Shown here in pieces: positions 6,116-7,534 of a stretch of DNA of 7,534 nucleotides. This DNA is from DASPXK01 sp035637315. GTDB lineage: Bacteria; Chloroflexota; UBA6077; JACCZL01. Location of the stretch: positions 1 through 7,534 of the forward strand of contig DASPXK010000224.1 of assembly GCA_035637315.1 (NCBI GenBank). Reading direction: 5' to 3'. Position numbers and translations under genes: made by a program. The notes below the pieces were generated by a model, which worked only from the letters and a program-made list of their open reading frames with translations, did not search any database and had not been told where the DNA came from. Within the stretch, counting starts at the first letter, position 1. Each line of letters opens with the position of its first letter.

Positions 6116-6523
6116 ATGCCGCCGAAACGTGACAGGCCAAACGGCCGCCCGAAGGCCACGATCGTCGTCGTGAACGATAACCCCGAGTTCCTGGAGCTCG
6201 CCCAGACCCTCCTCCAGGAGGAAGGGTATCGGGTCGAGGTTTGCCAGGAGGGACAGCGTGCGTACGCGTTCGTCAAGAAGGCGATGCCAGCCCTCGTGAT
6301 CCTCGACGTGCGCATCGTGGGAGTGGGTGAGTGGCAGGTGCTGGACATGCTCAAGCTGGACCCCGAGACTGCCAAGATTCCGATCCTGGTCTGTTCGGCG
6401 GCGGTGAACGAAGTCCGGGCGGTCGAGGCGCGGCTGCACGAGCAAGGCTGCGAGATCCTGTTCAAGCCCTTCGAGATCGACGAACTCTTGGAGAAGGTCC
6501 AGCGGTTGACCGGGCCGCAGTGA
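6116..6523 (+). CDS. Stand-alone receiver-domain protein with a variant acidic pocket
   Basis: A 135-residue single receiver with a basic, Pro-rich opening (MPPKRDRPNGRPK). The phosphate acceptor is Asp64 in ALVILDVR, the switch residue is Ser94 in ILVCSAA and the lysine is Lys117 in LFKPF. The metal-binding acidic pair is replaced by Asn20-Asp21 in VVVNDNPEFLEL, so one carboxylate is missing. I recall VVNDTPE-type receivers as a recurring group, so this is probably a subfamily trait and not a new mutation. It may have weaker magnesium binding or phosphorylation. The start is ATG 6116, with GAGGAG (6101-6106) 9 bases before it; the upstream GTG at 6098 overlaps that ribosome binding site and has none of its own. 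No kinase or output domain is nearby. Confidence 0.88.
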   Translation: MPPKRDRPNGRPKATIVVVNDNPEFLELAQTLLQEEGYRVEVCQEGQRAYAFVKKAMPALVILDVRIVGVGEWQVLDMLKLDPETAKIPILVCSAAVNEVRAVEARLHEQGCEILFKPFEIDELLEKVQRLTGPQ

Positions 6524-6668
6524 TCCTCGCCTGCCACACGCAGTGCCGGGCCTTCTAGTCCAGTGCTGGTTTGATAGACGGTACGTCAGCGTTGGCGGCT
6601 GGCACGCGATCTGCATCGACCTTTCTCAAGAAACGAGTTTGCAAACTTCGACGGAGATTGCAGTCAAC

Positions 6669-6746
6669 ATGCCAGGCAAGAAGCACCTGCGCGGCGTTAG
6701 CGAGAAGGAACAGCCCGCCTCTCGTAAGATTGGGAATGACGTGTGA
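6669..6746 (+). pseudogene. Truncated remnant of a small basic 'plasmid stabilization'-type protein
   Basis: The reading frame from ATG 6669 to TGA 6744-6746 encodes only 25 residues. The first 15, MPGKKHLRGVSEKEQ, closely resemble the opening of a widespread family of small, highly charged proteins beginning like KKNLRGVSxKExRQYEHIK, often annotated as plasmid stabilization proteins. After Gln15 the similarity stops and the rest (PASRKIGNDV) is unrelated. Neither of the other two + frames resumes the family sequence downstream, so a simple frameshift does not explain it; a deletion or recombination junction near 6713 does. A weak GGAG (6653-6656) lies 12 bases before the ATG. The family recognition is from memory and rests on a short match; a real 25-residue peptide is the alternative. 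Confidence 0.4.
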
Positions 6747-6792
6747 ACGATGGATGCGACTCCTAGGGATCGTCGGCGCCGCGCTGCGTGTG

Positions 6793-7092
6793 CTAGCGAT
6801 GCTCCGCGACGATGACCTCGTGCCACCATTCCTCGCGGCTGTCTGTTTCGACTCCTTCCATCGGCTCACGTGTGCTCTGAAAGGCTTCGGTCGCGTGCCA
6901 GGCCTCCCAGTCGGCCCGCGTTTCCCACGTCCCGATGACCACGCGCTTGTTCACAGCGTCCGCTGGGATGCACAGCTGCCCGGCGATCCAGCCTGGCTGC
7001 TTCTTCGCACCGGCCAGTCGTTCGCGAAAGGCAGCGTCCCATCCGGGCTCCTTGCCCGGTTCGATGGTTACACGAGACACAATGGTCATCAT
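6793..7092 (-). CDS. Antibiotic biosynthesis monooxygenase (ABM)-fold protein
   Basis: A 99-residue protein of the dimeric alpha/beta-barrel ABM family. The start MMTIVSRVTIEPGKE leads into the first strand, and Pro-Gly-Trp (33-35) precedes the second. VIGTWETRADWEAWHATEAF (52-71) is the strand-helix signature, with Trp56, Trp62 and Trp65. Members include small quinol or anthrone monooxygenases, heme-degrading enzymes and proteins of unknown role; nothing here tells the substrate. The start is ATG 7092 (7089 also possible), since GGGAGG on the - strand lies 6 bases before it. The longer open frame from 7149 adds 19 residues without family character. It stands alone, convergent with the + strand remnant at 6669, and has a strong inverted repeat 50 to 80 bases upstream of its start. 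Confidence 0.85.
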   Translation of the reverse strand: MMTIVSRVTIEPGKEPGWDAAFRERLAGAKKQPGWIAGQLCIPADAVNKRVVIGTWETRADWEAWHATEAFQSTREPMEGVETDSREEWWHEVIVAEHR

Positions 7093-7403
7093 GGAGAGCC
7101 TCCCAAACCTGCTCTGTGAGCCCCAGAATTCCGGGACTCTGTAGGGCATCTGCCAGTGGTACAGATGCCTATCTCATATCCGTGTGCATCACTCGCAGGG
7201 TCTGTGCCAGCAAGCTTCCGGACAGGAAGAGCAAATGTAACAGCACCATCCTGGGAGTGTACCTGGATCGGGGTGCGCTCAGTGTCGTGGCACGCCAGTT
7301 GCATTGGAATTAGTTGGGAAACAGGCACTCAGCCTTGCGCCACCGACGTCTCAAGGGTTCGGGCCCATGGAACTGCTCGGAACGTACGACCGTTACTCTC
7401 CAG
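7093..7403. other. Intergenic region upstream of the ABM gene and the right-edge gene
   Basis: No open frame here reads like a real protein on either strand. It should contain the promoter of the leftward ABM gene and possibly that of the rightward gene at 7404. It is somewhat richer in A and T than its surroundings, as expected for a promoter region. The only clear structure is the inverted repeat at 7142-7171. A weaker CTTCC/GGAAG pair lies near 7215-7229. Confidence 0.5.
7142..7171 (-). promoter_or_regulatory. Inverted repeat upstream of the ABM gene (operator or leader hairpin)
   Basis: TAGGGCATCTG (7142-7152) and CAGATGCCTA (7162-7171) pair over 10 bases with one bulged G, around a 9-base spacer; the inner 8 bases are perfect. 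It lies 50-79 bases before the ATG at 7092, a usual distance for an operator over a promoter or for a hairpin in the leader. There is no T-run on either side, so a terminator is less likely. Confidence 0.45.
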
Positions 7404-7534
7404 ATGTTCGTTCGGGAGCCTCAAGACCCAGACCCGAACCACATCCTATTTCTGCGCTGGCTCGCCGAACGGGGCAAGCTCGAGCACGACGTGGCCGGTC
7501 CGCCCAGCGGCACCTACTGCGCAGCCGCCGAGGG
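7404..7534 (+). CDS. Unidentified protein, 5' end only (runs off the window)
   Basis: From ATG 7404 the frame stays open to the right edge, giving 43 residues and part of the next codon. The start reads MFVREPQDPDPNHILFLRWL, then AERGKLEHDVAGPPSGTYCA. Third codon positions are mostly G or C, unlike the competing frame from ATG 7367, which gives an Arg/Pro/Ser-rich string typical of a shadow. I do not recognise a named family with certainty. No clear Shine-Dalgarno sequence precedes the ATG, so it may be leaderless or start differently. Confidence 0.5.
   Translation, partial: MFVREPQDPDPNHILFLRWLAERGKLEHDVAGPPSGTYCAAAE

Noticed and set aside
5861..6616. 251-codon - frame opposite the second receiver gene
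   Set aside because: It is antisense to a clear receiver domain and shows no domain of its own.
6571..7119. 182-codon + frame across the ABM gene
   Set aside because: It is antisense to the recognisable ABM-fold protein and has no family features.
7089..7328. Small frames on both strands between the ABM gene and the right edge
   Set aside because: They overlap each other, lack ribosome binding sites and have mixed low-information translations; the stretch reads as intergenic.
7350..7370. GGGTTCGGGCCC resembling a tRNA T-arm
   Set aside because: No acceptor, D or anticodon arms can be found around it on either strand.

Overview
This is a GC-rich bacterial window of 7,534 bases with compact genes, strong GC bias at third codon positions and many GTG or TTG codons near gene starts. 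The gene mix (an FtsH with a proline-rich N-terminal tail, a stand-alone MetE-like methyltransferase, YihY and SRPBCC proteins, orphan receiver proteins and a palindromic GC-rich intergenic repeat) suggests a Chloroflexota-like or other high-GC soil or thermophilic lineage. That assignment is inference from style and protein flavour, because no marker gene here settles it.

Layout. Bases 1-301 are non-coding and hold a folded palindromic repeat (65-164) and two hairpins (208-247) ahead of ftsH. On the + strand follow ftsH (302-2395) and, 22 bases later, a MetE C-terminal-like methyltransferase (2418-3539), probably one transcript. A hairpin just after that stop may end the transcript. A possible 47-residue one-helix membrane protein (3565-3708) overlaps the hairpin.

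On the - strand, read from right to left, lie a single-domain response regulator (5335-5715), an SRPBCC-fold protein (4782-5234) and a YihY/BrkB membrane protein (3716-4732). The last two are close enough to be co-transcribed. Facing away across a 400-base gap is a second stand-alone receiver on + (6116-6523), whose acidic pocket has Asn in place of one acid. Next come a short remnant resembling the start of a small basic 'plasmid stabilization'-type protein (6669-6746), an antibiotic-biosynthesis-monooxygenase-fold protein on - (6793-7092) with a strong inverted repeat upstream, and a gene start running off the right edge (7404 onward).

Taken together the window looks like a chromosomal region of envelope and stress housekeeping plus orphan signalling proteins: membrane protein quality control (FtsH), methyl transfer, a membrane protein and two receivers without a kinase nearby. 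I see no phage, transposase, CRISPR array, tRNA or rRNA. I did not find a convincing new multi-gene system. The most noteworthy items are the FtsH pore-loop change and its long N-terminal tail, the divergent pair of orphan receivers, and the truncated small-protein remnant.
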